Positions 15,671 through 25,692 are shown, counted from the first letter of the stretch. The stretch is 64,000 nucleotides of DNA from Acetobacter sp. DsW_063 (GCF_002153745.1 NZ_JOPL01000005.1:1-64000), one strand, 5' to 3'. Made by a program: numbers and translations. The notes: generated from the sequence alone by a model not told the origin.

Positions 15671-17158
15671 ATGATCAAGAAGGATCGCATCCTGGCCATT
15701 GACCAGGGCACGACGTCCACCCGCAGCATCGTTTTCGACGCTACCGGCGCTGAGTTGTCCGTGGCGCGTGAAGAATTCCGTCAGTACTATCCGCAGCAGG
15801 GCTGGGTCGAGCACGACCCTGAGGATATCTGGAAAGACGCGAAAAGCACTGCGATCGAGGCTATCGAGCGTTCCGGCGGCGTTGACCGGATTGCTGCGAT
15901 CGGCATCACGAACCAGCGTGAGACTATCGTCGTATGGGACCGGGCTACCGGGAAGCCAATCCATAACGCGATCGTGTGGCAGGACCGCCGCACGGCCAAG
16001 CTGTGCGCGCAATTGAAAAAGGAAGGCGCAGAAGCTCTGGTGACGGAGCGGACGGGCCTTCTGCTCGATCCGTATTTCTCTGGCACCAAGCTGGCCTGGA
16101 TTCTCGACAACGTCGACGGCGCCCGCGCTCGTGCGGAGAAGGGCGAACTTGCCGCCGGCACGATCGACAGCTTCCTTCTCTGGCGCCTCACCGGTGGGAA
16201 GGTTCATGCGACCGACATCACCAACGCCTGCCGCACGCTGCTGTTTGATATCCATAAGCAGGTTTGGGACAAGGATCTTCTCAAGCTCTTCAATGTGCCT
16301 GAGTCCCTGCTCCCCGAGGTCAAGGACAACAGCGGCGTGTTCGGAGAGACCGACCCGGCGCTGTTCGGGGAAGCGATCCCGGTTGCGGGCATGGCGGGCG
16401 ATCAGCAATCCGCAGTCGTCGGACAGGCTTGTTTCCGTCCGGGGACGGCGAAGTCGACATACGGAACCGGCTGCTTCCTGCTGCTGAACACAGGGGACAC
16501 GCCGGTCAAGTCCAGCAACCGGATGCTGACCACCATCGCCTATCGTATCGGCGGCAAGACCGCCTACGCGCTGGAAGGGTCGATCTTCGTCGCGGGCGCC
16601 GCGATCAAGTGGCTGCGCGACGGACTGCATCTGATCACGCATGCGTCTCAGACGGACGACATGGCGACGCGCATTCCACACAGCCATGGCGTCTATATGG
16701 TGCCGGGTTTTGTGGGGCTCGGCGCGCCCCACTGGGAACCGGACGTGCGCGGCCTGATCTGCGGCCTGACGCTCGACGCCACGGAGGCGCATATCGCGCG
16801 TGCGGCTCTGGAATCAGTGGCTTTCCAGACTCTGGACCTCGTTGCGGCGATGACGCAGGACGGCGGCGGCGCGGCGAACACCCTGCGCGTTGACGGCGGC
16901 ATGGCGGCCAATGACTGGTTCTGTCAGTTTCTGGCGGACATGTTGCAGGCGAAGGTCGAACGCCCGAAGCAGATCGAGACCACCGCGCTCGGCGCAGCCT
17001 ATCTGGCTGGCATCGGGGTCGGGCTCTGGGCCGGGCTGGAAGACGTCACCAACGCCTGGGAGCGTGACGCCCTGTTCGAGCCGAAAATGGACGCGGCTCA
17101 ACGCAAGACCATGATCGACGGCTGGCACGTCGCAGTTCGCCGCGCGTTGCTGCAGTGA
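15671..17158 (+). CDS. glpK: Glycerol kinase
   Basis: Cytosolic FGGY-family kinase that phosphorylates glycerol to glycerol 3-phosphate and traps it in the cell. The N-terminal motif LAIDQGTTSTRSIVFD is the phosphate-binding loop. GMAGDQQSAVVGQACFRPGTAKSTYGTG and the C-terminal VDGGMAANDWFCQFLADML are both FGGY signatures. At 495 residues it is typical. A clear AAAGGAG precedes the ATG. It is the last gene of the glp set and is followed by inverted repeats that may end transcription. Confidence 0.96.
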   Translation: MIKKDRILAIDQGTTSTRSIVFDATGAELSVAREEFRQYYPQQGWVEHDPEDIWKDAKSTAIEAIERSGGVDRIAAIGITNQRETIVVWDRATGKPIHNAIVWQDRRTAKLCAQLKKEGAEALVTERTGLLLDPYFSGTKLAWILDNVDGARARAEKGELAAGTIDSFLLWRLTGGKVHATDITNACRTLLFDIHKQVWDKDLLKLFNVPESLLPEVKDNSGVFGETDPALFGEAIPVAGMAGDQQSAVVGQACFRPGTAKSTYGTGCFLLLNTGDTPVKSSNRMLTTIAYRIGGKTAYALEGSIFVAGAAIKWLRDGLHLITHASQTDDMATRIPHSHGVYMVPGFVGLGAPHWEPDVRGLICGLTLDATEAHIARAALESVAFQTLDLVAAMTQDGGGAANTLRVDGGMAANDWFCQFLADMLQAKVERPKQIETTALGAAYLAGIGVGLWAGLEDVTNAWERDALFEPKMDAAQRKTMIDGWHVAVRRALLQ

Positions 17159-17164
17159 CCATGT

Positions 17165-17223
17165 AACCGCCCCGCTTCCTCAGCCAAGGGGGTTTTGGGC
17201 GGTTGCTGAGGCCCGGGCGGTTT
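17165..17223 (+). terminator. Inverted-repeat cluster after glpK
   Basis: AACCGCCC (17165-17172) can pair with GGGCGGTT at 17197-17204 or with a second copy at 17215-17222. CCTCAGC (17178-17184) can pair with GCTGAGG (17205-17211). The pairings interlock. It probably ends the glp transcript, but the T-run is only three bases. Confidence 0.4.
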
Positions 17224-17290
17224 CGTCGTGCTGGCGGAATCGCCGCCCCACCGGATGTCGGATGGGGCGACGGCGTGTTATCCTTGCAGG

Positions 17291-20200
17291 ATGCCCTACG
17301 CCGATTTTGTCCATCTCCGCGTCCATTCTGCCTACTCGCTCAGTCAGGGAGCGATCCGGATCCCCGAAATGGCGGCGCTCGCGCGCGGCATGGACATGCC
17401 CGCCGTGGCGATAACCGATACGGGCAACCTGTTCGGCGCTCTGGAATTTTCCCAATATTGCAGCGGCAAGGGCGTGCAGCCGATCATCGGTTGTCAGGTG
17501 GGTTTGCCTTCGCGCGACGACCGTCCCGGCGCGCAGTCGGAGCCCGTAGCGCTGCTGGCGCGAAACGCCACCGGGCTTGCGAACCTCCAGTTTCTCTCCT
17601 CAGCAGGATTTCTGGACAGCGACGCCAGCGATCCGTTCGTGACGCTGGACGTTCTCGCGGATCATGCAGAGGGACTTTTCCTGCTGACGGGAGGCACGCG
17701 CGGCCCACTGTACCGCATGCTCGCGGAGGGGCAGGAGGCGGAAGCCGAAGCTTGGCTCGCGCGGATGCGTGAGGCGTTCGGCGATTCAGTCGCTGTGGAG
17801 TTGCATCGTCACGGCTTGCCGATAGAGCAGGCAGTGGAGCCGGGCGTGATCTCGCTTGCGGACCGGATGCGACTGCCGCTGGTTGCGACGAACGAATGTT
17901 TCTTTCCCAAGCCGGAATTTTACGAAGCCCACGATGCGTTGATCTGTATCGCGCAGGGGCGGACGATGGCGGAGAAGGATCGCTGGAAGGTCACGCCGGA
18001 GCACTGGTTCAAGCCCCCCGCCATGATGCGCGAGCTTTTCAGCGATCTGCCCGACGCGTGCGACAACACGCTCGCGATCGCTCAGTGCTGCGCCATCAAG
18101 GTCGAGACGCGCAAGCCTCTTTTGCCGATCTGCCCGAAAGTGCGCGAAGGCTCGACGGAGGACGAGACCTTGCGCGCCATGGCGCGCGAGGGGTTGGCGT
18201 CACGCATGGAGATTCTTTCGCCCGACGAGACGACACGGCGGGTGTATGAAGACCGTCTGGAGTTCGAACTCGACATCATCTCGAAGATGGGTTTCCCCGG
18301 TTATTTCATGATCGTCGCGGACTTCATCCAGTGGGCGAAGGCGCATGACATCCCGGTGGGGCCGGGACGTGGATCGGGCGCAGGGTCGCTCGCCGCATGG
18401 GCGCTGACGATCACCGATATCGACCCTATTCCGTTCAACCTTCTGTTCGAACGCTTCCTGAATCCGGAACGCGTGTCGATGCCTGACTTCGATATCGATT
18501 TCTGTCAGGACCGTCGGGACGAAGTGATCGCCTATGTGCGCCGCGAATACGGCGCGGACCGGGTGGCGCAAATCATCACGTTCGGAAAACTGCAGGCGAG
18601 GGCAGCCGTTCGCGACGTTGGCCGCGTGCTCGGCCTGCCTTACGGCATGGTCAACAAGGTAGCCGAGCTGATCCCGAACAATCCGGCGAACCCCGTGACG
18701 TTGAAGCAGGCGGTGGACGGCGAACCGCGTTTGCAGGAAATGCGCGATACGGACGAGGCGCTACGGCGTCTGCTCGAGATCGGGCAGCAGCTTGAAGGGC
18801 TTTACCGACACGCTTCCACTCACGCCGCGGGCGTCGTGATCGGCGATCGGCGTCTTGTCGAACTGGTCCCGCTGTATCGCGATCCGAAAAGCGACATGCT
18901 GGTCACGCAGTTCAACATGAAGTTCGTCGAGCAAGCGGGGTTGGTGAAGTTCGACTTCCTCGGCCTGACGACGCTCACCATTCTGCAGCGTGGCGTGAAT
19001 TTTCTGAAAGGACTTGGCGTAGAAGTCGATCTTTCGAAAATTCCTCTTAACGATGCCCCGACGTACGAAATGCTGTCGCGTGGCGATACGGCTGGCGTGT
19101 TCCAGTTCGAAGGCGCGGGCATGCGCGACGTCCTCAAGCAGATGCGTCCGACGCGGCTCGAGGATCTGATCGCCGCCGTGGCGCTGTATCGTCCTGGGCC
19201 GATGGCGAACATTCCTGATTATTGCCGCAGAAAACACGGGGAGGCGTGGGAGCCGCCGCACGAGGAAATTCGCGAGATCCTGGAAGAGACCTATGGGATC
19301 ATGGTCTATCAGGAACAGGTCATGCAGATCGCCCAGAAGATGGCGGGCTACAGCCTCGGCGGCGCCGATCTGTTGCGTCGCGCGATGGGCAAGAAAATCC
19401 GCGCCGAGATGGACAAGCAACGCGAGATTTTCACCGAGGGCGCGACAGGGCGAGGCGTCGATAAGGACAAGGCGGTCGAAGTTTTCGACCTTATGGCAAA
19501 ATTCGCTGACTACGGCTTCAATAAATCTCACGCGGCTGCGTATGCTCTTGTGTCGTACCAGACAGCGTGGATGAAGGCGAATCACCCGGTCTCCTTCCTG
19601 GCCGCGTGCATGTCGCTCGCGCGGGAGCGCACGGAGAAGCTGGCGGCGTTGCGGCAGGAGGCGACGCGTCTGGGCATTGCGGTGTTGCCGCCGGATATCA
19701 ATCGCTCAGGGCCGGATTTTACCGTTGAGCATCTGCCTGACGGCAAACTCGGCATTCGATACGCTCTGGCGGCTGTGAAGAAGGTCGGTCTCGCGGCCAT
19801 GTGCGGCATCGTGGACACGCGCGGAGACAAACCGTTCGAAAGCCTCGCCGATTTCGCAGCGCGGGTCGATCCGAAGCAACTCAACAAGATGCAGTTGGAA
19901 AATCTGGCCAGAGCTGGGGCTTTCGATACGCTGGAGCCCAACAGGGCGCGTGTTTTCGGGTCGGTCGAGAGCATTTTGCGTCGCGCCCAAATGCGCGCGC
20001 AAGAAGCGGCGAGCGGGCAGGTCGGACTGTTCGGAGATGCGCCGGAAGCAGAGCCCTTGCGGTTGAGCCAGGACCCTGAATGGCCGGAGTTCGACAAGCT
20101 TTCTTACGAAGCCGATGCGATCGGCTTCCATATGTCTGGCCATCCGCTCGACGCGTATCGGGCGACGCTGCGCCGTCTTGGCGCAATTCCAATGGCCCGA

Positions 20201-20725
20201 TTGACAACATCTGCCGAGAGCGGGGTGACGCGCGCGAAAATCGCCGGCTGCGTGATCGATCGCAAGGAGCGCCCGACGCGTAGTGGGGGCAAGATGGCGT
20301 GGGTGCGGCTGTCGGACGCCACTGGTGGCTGCGAAGTGACGCTGTTCTCTGAAATCCTGGGACGGACTCGTGAATTGCTGGTCGCGGGTAAGGCGGTGAT
20401 GGTGACTGCCGAACTCAAGGTCGAGGGGGAAGCCGTTCGGATAACGGCCACCGACCTGCAGTCGCTGGAGGATGTAGCCTCGCAGGCTGGTGGAGAAATG
20501 CGGATCTGGCTGGATTGTGAAGACGCGGTGTCGGGTGTGCAGGCGATCCTGTCCCGACAACGCGGCGGCGTTGGGAGGGTGGTGCTGGTTCCGGCGATTG
20601 GAGACAGCAGGGACGTGGAGCTTCGCCTGCGCGGCGGTTACCGCGTCAGTCCGGTAGTGGGTCAGGCGCTGAAGAGCGTGATGGGTGTTACGAAAGTAGA
20701 AATGGGATCTTCAATCCAAGGTTGA
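17291..20725 (+). CDS. dnaE: DNA polymerase III alpha subunit
   Basis: Catalytic subunit of the replicative polymerase. The N-terminal PHP domain begins with DFVHLRVHSAYSLSQGAIRI. The palm carries PDFDIDF with D401 and D403, the same numbering as the E. coli catalytic aspartates. GPGRGSGAGSLAAWALT is the nearby nucleotide-binding loop. A helix-hairpin region and an OB fold (RAKIAGCVIDRKERPTRSGGKMAW) follow. The ATG at 17291 gives 1144 residues, near the 1160 of E. coli, and puts the PHP motif at the usual place. In-frame starts at 17228 and 17255 would add a tail of no known function. It is the main DnaE, not the error-prone DnaE2. Confidence 0.95.
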   Translation: MPYADFVHLRVHSAYSLSQGAIRIPEMAALARGMDMPAVAITDTGNLFGALEFSQYCSGKGVQPIIGCQVGLPSRDDRPGAQSEPVALLARNATGLANLQFLSSAGFLDSDASDPFVTLDVLADHAEGLFLLTGGTRGPLYRMLAEGQEAEAEAWLARMREAFGDSVAVELHRHGLPIEQAVEPGVISLADRMRLPLVATNECFFPKPEFYEAHDALICIAQGRTMAEKDRWKVTPEHWFKPPAMMRELFSDLPDACDNTLAIAQCCAIKVETRKPLLPICPKVREGSTEDETLRAMAREGLASRMEILSPDETTRRVYEDRLEFELDIISKMGFPGYFMIVADFIQWAKAHDIPVGPGRGSGAGSLAAWALTITDIDPIPFNLLFERFLNPERVSMPDFDIDFCQDRRDEVIAYVRREYGADRVAQIITFGKLQARAAVRDVGRVLGLPYGMVNKVAELIPNNPANPVTLKQAVDGEPRLQEMRDTDEALRRLLEIGQQLEGLYRHASTHAAGVVIGDRRLVELVPLYRDPKSDMLVTQFNMKFVEQAGLVKFDFLGLTTLTILQRGVNFLKGLGVEVDLSKIPLNDAPTYEMLSRGDTAGVFQFEGAGMRDVLKQMRPTRLEDLIAAVALYRPGPMANIPDYCRRKHGEAWEPPHEEIREILEETYGIMVYQEQVMQIAQKMAGYSLGGADLLRRAMGKKIRAEMDKQREIFTEGATGRGVDKDKAVEVFDLMAKFADYGFNKSHAAAYALVSYQTAWMKANHPVSFLAACMSLARERTEKLAALRQEATRLGIAVLPPDINRSGPDFTVEHLPDGKLGIRYALAAVKKVGLAAMCGIVDTRGDKPFESLADFAARVDPKQLNKMQLENLARAGAFDTLEPNRARVFGSVESILRRAQMRAQEAASGQVGLFGDAPEAEPLRLSQDPEWPEFDKLSYEADAIGFHMSGHPLDAYRATLRRLGAIPMARLTTSAESGVTRAKIAGCVIDRKERPTRSGGKMAWVRLSDATGGCEVTLFSEILGRTRELLVAGKAVMVTAELKVEGEAVRITATDLQSLEDVASQAGGEMRIWLDCEDAVSGVQAILSRQRGGVGRVVLVPAIGDSRDVELRLRGGYRVSPVVGQALKSVMGVTKVEMGSSIQG

Positions 20726-20750
20726 AAAACTGTTGCCGAAATAATATTTT
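20722..20750 (+). promoter_or_regulatory. Sigma-70-like promoter for the small gene at 20778
   Basis: TTGAAA at 20722-20727 and TATTTT at 20745-20750 are separated by 17 bases. The -35 overlaps the dnaE stop. The region is much richer in A/T than its flanks. Confidence 0.4.
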
Positions 20751-20777
20751 TATGGTTGTATTTGTCCGGGGTGTGAC

Positions 20778-21053
20778 ATGCAAATCTTAAGAAACGCTTT
20801 AGTCCAGACGGCGTCTGCAACCTATGAGAGTTCCGAGGGCCATGCGACGGCGCATGTTTCGGGCGTAGCTGCGGAGAAAAAGGCGTCGATTTCGGCAGAC
20901 ACGCCGCTTTTCAATCCGGCCTCTCATATCGATCCGGCGCTGGGCATCGTGGTTGTCGAGACTTACGGCACGAACGGCGTTGTCGAAGACCAGTACCCGA
21001 CCGCCAGAATGATGGAGCAATACAGCCTCTACGGACTGCATCAGGCGTCCTGA
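20778..21053 (+). CDS. Small protein of unknown function, weak FlaG resemblance
   Basis: 91 residues, soluble, no signal peptide. The C-terminal part, IDPALGIVVVETYGTNGVVEDQYPT then a short amphipathic stretch, resembles the beta-hairpin plus P-T/S-x-R pattern seen in FlaG-like and other small flagellar-associated proteins. That resemblance is weak and no flagellar gene lies nearby. GGGGTGTGAC precedes the ATG, and a promoter-like sequence lies 28 bases upstream. The N-terminus is serine/alanine rich and probably disordered. I do not assign a function. Confidence 0.65.
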   Translation: MQILRNALVQTASATYESSEGHATAHVSGVAAEKKASISADTPLFNPASHIDPALGIVVVETYGTNGVVEDQYPTARMMEQYSLYGLHQAS

Positions 21054-21195
21054 ATTTTTCTTTATAGGTAGTCTTTCTCTCGGCCTTCGAATGTTTTGCG
21101 TGGCTGCCATGCCCAGGCACACTTGCAACATCCTGTAACAGGTTCGATCCTCATCCTTCAGCGCCGTGACGTCGCGTGGAGGGACATCTGAAGCC

Positions 21196-22314
21196 ATGCT
21201 GCAGGAAAGCCGCCAATTTGATGCGCCGAACGATCCACGTTCAGGCGTGACCAGCGACCATGTCGCGCGTAGCGGTCCCGACCTGCGGCGCGTCGATCTC
21301 AATCCGGATTTCTGGCTCCCCGTGGCCTGGTCGCATCAGGTCAGGCGGGGCAGGCCGTTCGCTGCGCGTTATGCGGGTGAGCCTCTGGTTCTCATACGCC
21401 CTGAGACTGGTCCGCTCTATGCGCTGGAAGACCGGTGCGCCCACCGTCAGGTTCCGCTGAGCAAAGGTAAGATCGAAGGCGAGACGATCCGGTGTTGCTA
21501 TCATGGCTGGGCCTTTGATCGGAAAGGCTCCTGCGTCACCGTCCCTTATCTCAATAAGCCCGGAAACGGACGCGGCGTGCGTGCATATCCGTGCCGCGAA
21601 AGCGGGGGGCTCGTGTTCGTGTTTCCCGGAAATCCCGAACTTGCGGCCCGTACGCCCGTGCCGCAGCCGTGTCAGGTGGACAATCCGGAGTTCAAGACGC
21701 GTCGTTTCGATCCGCGCGTGGAATGTCACTACAGCTTCATGCACGAGAACCTGATGGATATGAACCATCAGTTCCTGCATCGCCGCCAGATGGGGCAGAT
21801 CACTGCGCGTTTCATGGGGCAGGGCAAGGGCGAGGATTTTGTCGAGGCGCGTTACAGCTTTGCACGCAAGGGCGGCGACCAGCCGCTCGCGGAGCGTCTG
21901 CTGTTCGGCAAGCACAAGGATATCGACGTCAGCCAGCAGCCGGTCGACGAAATCGTGACCGTGCGAACGTCTTACCCTTACCAGACCTTGCAAATTCACG
22001 ACAAGGATGGGGATCTGGTGATGGATCTCTGGGTCGCCTATGTGCCTCAGGGGCAGGATCAACTGACAACGCAGACATTCGGCCTGCTGTCCGTGAAGCG
22101 TCCTAAGTGGAAGTTTCTGCTGGATCTGGCGTGGCCGGTTCTCGGCATATTCACCGATCGGATTTTCCACGAAGACAAGGAAGTCGTGGAGATGGAGCAG
22201 CAGGCGTGGCGCGAACTGGGAGGCGACCATAATGTCGAGGTGTTTCCGGTGGTTCGCAACCTGAGGGATCTGTTGATCCGCTCCGGCGTCCCGGCGGTCA
22301 GGACCTCCCTCTGA
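21196..22314 (+). CDS. Rieske non-heme iron oxygenase, alpha-subunit type
   Basis: 372 residues. The Rieske [2Fe-2S] centre is complete: CAHRQVPL (C-x-H) and CCYHGWAF (C-x2-H) about 20 residues later. The catalytic domain has DMNHQFLH, which fits the D-x2-H-x3-H iron-binding facial triad. Such enzymes hydroxylate or demethylate aromatics or lipids using electrons from a reductase. No reductase or ferredoxin gene is adjacent. The ATG at 21196 follows a GGAGGG 13 bases upstream; GTG 21166 is an alternative. The substrate cannot be read from the sequence. Confidence 0.88.
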   Translation: MLQESRQFDAPNDPRSGVTSDHVARSGPDLRRVDLNPDFWLPVAWSHQVRRGRPFAARYAGEPLVLIRPETGPLYALEDRCAHRQVPLSKGKIEGETIRCCYHGWAFDRKGSCVTVPYLNKPGNGRGVRAYPCRESGGLVFVFPGNPELAARTPVPQPCQVDNPEFKTRRFDPRVECHYSFMHENLMDMNHQFLHRRQMGQITARFMGQGKGEDFVEARYSFARKGGDQPLAERLLFGKHKDIDVSQQPVDEIVTVRTSYPYQTLQIHDKDGDLVMDLWVAYVPQGQDQLTTQTFGLLSVKRPKWKFLLDLAWPVLGIFTDRIFHEDKEVVEMEQQAWRELGGDHNVEVFPVVRNLRDLLIRSGVPAVRTSL

Positions 22315-22510
22315 CACGGTGACGCTGGCTCGTCATGTCCGTTGCCCAGACGGAGTGACGCGAAGGGTTGCTTTTTTGGCCTGAAACCGCCATATGCGGC
22401 GCGTCCGCGTGGAGACGCGCGGGACTACGCACGCGGCGCGATTCCTGGTGTCCGACATTGTCGGGCCGATGCGCTGCGGAGGAATAACCGGAACTTAAGG
22501 ATACCGCATC

Positions 22511-23302
22511 ATGGCGATGCCCGATTTCACCCTGCGTCAGCTCCTCGAAGCCGGCGTTCACTTTGGTCACCACACCCGCCGCTGGAACCCGCGCATGGCG
22601 CCGTACCTGTTCGGCGTGCGTAATCAGGTCCACATCATCGACCTGCAGCAGACGGTGGTGCTTCTCGACCGCGCCCTGAAGGCCGTGCGTGACACCGTCG
22701 CTGGCGGCGGCCGTGTCCTGTTCGTCGGCACGAAGCGCGCCGCGGCCGATCAGGTCGCCGAAGCTGCGCAGCGTTGCGGCCAGTATTACGTCAACCACCG
22801 CTGGCTCGGCGGCATGCTGACGAACTGGAAGACCATCACGGGCTCCATCAAGCGTCTTCGTCAGATCGAAGACATGCTGGCTGGCGACACCCATGGTCTG
22901 ACCAAGAAGGAAGTCCTCGACATCACCCGCGACAAGGAGAAGCTTGAGCGCTCCCTCGGCGGAATCAAGGAGATGGGCGGCCTTCCGGACATCCTGTTCG
23001 TCATCGACACGACGAAGGAGAAGCTGGCGGTCGAGGAAGCCAACAAGCTTGGCATCCCGGTTATCGCCGTCCTCGACAGCAACTCGAACCCGGAAGGCGT
23101 GACGTTCCCGATCCCGGGCAACGACGACGCCATCCGCGCGATCGAGCTGTACTGCAACCTCGTGTCGGGCGCCGTTCTTGACGGCATTTCCGCCGAGCTG
23201 AGCGCGTCCGGTCGTGACATCGGCGCGTCGGAAGAAGCGCCGATCGATCCTGCGATCGAGGCGGCTGAACTGGCCGCCGCCGAGGCTGCTCCCGCAGCCT
23301 GA
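22511..23302 (+). CDS. rpsB: 30S ribosomal protein S2
   Basis: Small-subunit ribosomal protein. It opens with [24 protein letters not shown], the S2 signature. [14 protein letters not shown] and [26 protein letters not shown] also match. The ATG at 22511 has AAGGA upstream; 263 residues with an acidic alanine-rich C-terminal tail. It is followed 103 bases later by tsf, the conserved bacterial pair. The 194-base leader holds a hairpin, CGCGTC...GACGCG, that could serve autoregulation by S2 (inference). Confidence 0.97.
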   Translation: MAMPDFTLRQLLEAGVHFGHHTRRWNPRMAPYLFGVRNQVHIIDLQQTVVLLDRALKAVRDTVAGGGRVLFVGTKRAAADQVAEAAQRCGQYYVNHRWLGGMLTNWKTITGSIKRLRQIEDMLAGDTHGLTKKEVLDITRDKEKLERSLGGIKEMGGLPDILFVIDTTKEKLAVEEANKLGIPVIAVLDSNSNPEGVTFPIPGNDDAIRAIELYCNLVSGAVLDGISAELSASGRDIGASEEAPIDPAIEAAELAAAEAAPAA

Positions 23303-23405
23303 TGACGACGCTCCGGGATAATCCGGAGCGCCCCACGATTTTGAGCATGAACGCAAGCACGTCCCGCAATGGCGACGTGCTTGCCGCTATTCTGGAGATG
23401 GGACT

Positions 23406-24311
23406 ATGGCGGAAATCACCGCAGCGCTGGTGAAGGATCTTCGTGAGAAGACCGGCGCAGGCATGATGGACTGCAAGAAGGCGCTGAACGAGGCGGGTGG
23501 CGACATTGAAGCCGCCATCGACTGGCTGCGCACGAAGGGCCTCGCCGCTGCGGCGAAAAAGTCCGGTCGCGTCACGGCCGAGGGCCTTGTCGGCGTCCTG
23601 TCGGAAGGCCGTCGCGGCGCGATGGTCGAAGTCAACGCCGAGACCGATTTCGTTGCGCGCAATGAGGCCTTCCAGGGCTTCGTCGAGTCCGTGGCGAAGG
23701 TTGCTCTGAAGGTTGGCGATGACCTTGAGACCGTGAAGGCTGCTGCTCTGGAAACCGGTCGCACGGTCGCCGAAGAGCTGACGCACCTGATTGCCACGAT
23801 CGGCGAGAACATGTCGATCCGCCGCGTGCGCGTTCTGGAAGTTCCGTCGGGCGAGGTCGCGACCTATGTCCACGGCGCCCTGAAGCCGGGCCTCGGCAAG
23901 ATTGGCGTTCTGGCTGCGGTTGAAGCGCCGACGGCCGGCGATGCGATCGTCGCTCTGGGCCGCCAGGTCGGCATGCATGTTGCGGCGACCCGCCCGGCTG
24001 CTCTGGACGTCTCCAGCATCGATCCGGCTGCGGTCGAGCGTGAGCGTGAAGTTCTTAAGGAGCAGGCGCGCGCCTCTGGTAAGCCGGAAGCGATCATCGA
24101 GAAGATGATCGAAGGCCGTATCCGCAAGTTCTACGAAGAAGTCGTTCTTCTGGAGCAGGTATGGGTGCATGACGGTGAGAGCCGGGTGAAGGCGATCCTT
24201 GATAAGGCTGGCGTCAAGCTCGCTGCGTTCGATCGCTTCCACCTTGGCGAAGGCATCGAGAAAGAAGAGAGCGATTTCGCCGCGGAAGTAGCCAAGGCTG
24301 CTGGCGGCTGA
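23406..24311 (+). CDS. tsf: Elongation factor Ts
   Basis: Guanine-nucleotide exchange factor that recharges EF-Tu from GDP to GTP. It opens with [30 protein letters not shown], the N-terminal UBA-like module. TDFVARN, the loop that contacts EF-Tu, is intact. At 301 residues it is of ordinary length. The start ATG follows GGAGATGGGACT. It sits downstream of rpsB as in most bacteria and upstream of recO. Confidence 0.97.
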   Translation: MAEITAALVKDLREKTGAGMMDCKKALNEAGGDIEAAIDWLRTKGLAAAAKKSGRVTAEGLVGVLSEGRRGAMVEVNAETDFVARNEAFQGFVESVAKVALKVGDDLETVKAAALETGRTVAEELTHLIATIGENMSIRRVRVLEVPSGEVATYVHGALKPGLGKIGVLAAVEAPTAGDAIVALGRQVGMHVAATRPAALDVSSIDPAAVEREREVLKEQARASGKPEAIIEKMIEGRIRKFYEEVVLLEQVWVHDGESRVKAILDKAGVKLAAFDRFHLGEGIEKEESDFAAEVAKAAGG

Positions 24312-24327
24312 GGTCGGACTCACTCCG

Positions 24328-25089
24328 GTGACGAAGGAGGGCGGGGCTTCCCTGGAATGGGAGGCGCCCGCCCTTGTTCTTTCTACGGCCCCGTTTGGCG
24401 AGGCCGATCTGCTCGTTCACCTGTTTTCAGCAGAACATGGTGTCGTGCATGGTCTTGCGCGTGGCGGCGGCGCCCGGCGCAATGCGGCCATGTGGCAACC
24501 GGGAAATCTGGTTCATGCGCAATGGCGGGCGCGCTCCGCCGAGCAACTCGGTTCGCTTGTCGGTGAGACCGTCGCGGCAATCGCGGGCCGCGCCATCCAG
24601 TCGCGCATTGCCCTCTCATGCTTGTCCTCTATTTGCGTCGTCGCGGATCTGGCGCTGCCGGAGCGACAGCCGCATCCGCATCTGTTTGACGACACGGTAG
24701 CGGTGCTGTCCGCTCTTCCTCGGGAAGAAAACGCATTCGCAAATCTGCTCCGTTGGGAAATGGCGCTTCTGGCTGACCTGGGGTTTGCCCTCGATCTTTC
24801 GGTTTGTGCAGTGACGGGCGAGCGAGAGGGGCTGGCCTACGTCTCTCCGCGGACGGGCCGCGCGGTATCGCGGGACGCAGCGGGGATATGGGCGCAGCGT
24901 CTTCTACCGTTGCCGGCGTTGTTCATGGACCCGGCGGATTTTGGAACGCCGGAGCAATGGAGCGAAGGTTTGCGGCTCACTGGACATTTTTTGTGGCGTG
25001 ACGTGTTCGGTCCACTCCACCGCCCACTACCCTCTGCACGTCAGCGTATCGCTGATTTAGCGCGTGCATTAGGCGAGCAGTCCGCCTGA
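24328..25089 (+). CDS. recO: DNA repair protein RecO
   Basis: Recombination mediator that, with RecR, loads RecA on SSB-coated single strands. An N-terminal OB fold is seen in LVLSTAPFGEADLLVHLFSAEHGVVHGLARGG. The helical C-terminal part includes LDLSVCAVTGEREGLAYVSPRTGRAVS, typical of alphaproteobacterial RecO. It starts with GTG 24328, 16 bases after the tsf stop. The upstream ribosome site is weak, but no better in-frame start precedes the OB fold. 253 residues. Confidence 0.92.
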   Translation: MTKEGGASLEWEAPALVLSTAPFGEADLLVHLFSAEHGVVHGLARGGGARRNAAMWQPGNLVHAQWRARSAEQLGSLVGETVAAIAGRAIQSRIALSCLSSICVVADLALPERQPHPHLFDDTVAVLSALPREENAFANLLRWEMALLADLGFALDLSVCAVTGEREGLAYVSPRTGRAVSRDAAGIWAQRLLPLPALFMDPADFGTPEQWSEGLRLTGHFLWRDVFGPLHRPLPSARQRIADLARALGEQSA

Positions 25090-25128
25090 ATCGGCTTCAA
25101 CCTGCCGCCACAGTCTCGATCCAGCAGG

Positions 25129-25692
25129 CTAGTAGCCCCCTGGACCTCCGCCATAGCCATAACCGCCATAAGGCTGCGCCGATCCGGGGGGCGGTCCCAT
25201 GGGAGGGGTTGCGCCGCTCGGCGCGTAGGACGGCCGTTGGGCCATGCCGGGGATAAGGTTACCGTAGGTCAGCATGCATGCTGCGTAGACGTTGTCATAC
25301 TGCTGTTGAATGCCGCCCTGAGCCCGGCTGGACGAGGCCATGCCCATTGCGCCTCCGACGGCGGCACCAGACCCCGCGCCGATCCCGGCGCCTGTGCCCG
25401 CATAGGATCCATGCCACGGATCTCCATAGGCCGACCCGATCGCGGCGCCCAGACCGGCTCCAATGGCTGTCGGGATCAGGGCGCCGACGATGGCGCGGTG
25501 GTTTGCGCTTTCCGCCTGTCCATGGACGGCGTTCGTCGCCTGAGATTTGCAGAAACCCGATTCCTGCGAGAACTGCGCGAAACTTTTGCCCGGCGGCGGC
25601 ATCACGGGAACGGACGGACCATCCGGAGTGGTCGCGCACGCTGAGAGGAGTGCGGCAAATGCGAGTGTCGGCAGGGCGAGACGGGAGTTCAT
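25129..25692 (-). CDS. Glycine-zipper lipoprotein
   Basis: 187 residues. The signal peptide MNSRLALPTLAFAALLSAC ends in an LSAC lipobox. The middle is a run of glycine/alanine repeats (AIGAGLGAAIGSAYG, GTGAGIGAGSGAAVGGAMG) that forms a glycine-zipper membrane segment, as in small outer-membrane stress lipoproteins. The C-terminus is proline/glycine/tyrosine rich. The ATG at 25692 was chosen because it places the signal peptide first; the frame extends upstream to 25749 without reason. Function unknown beyond envelope location. Confidence 0.82.
   Translation of the reverse strand: MNSRLALPTLAFAALLSACATTPDGPSVPVMPPPGKSFAQFSQESGFCKSQATNAVHGQAESANHRAIVGALIPTAIGAGLGAAIGSAYGDPWHGSYAGTGAGIGAGSGAAVGGAMGMASSSRAQGGIQQQYDNVYAACMLTYGNLIPGMAQRPSYAPSGATPPMGPPPGSAQPYGGYGYGGGPGGY

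Noticed and set aside
21121-21160. GGTTCGATCC resembling a tRNA T-arm
   Set aside because: No acceptor stem, D-arm or anticodon arm can be formed around it.
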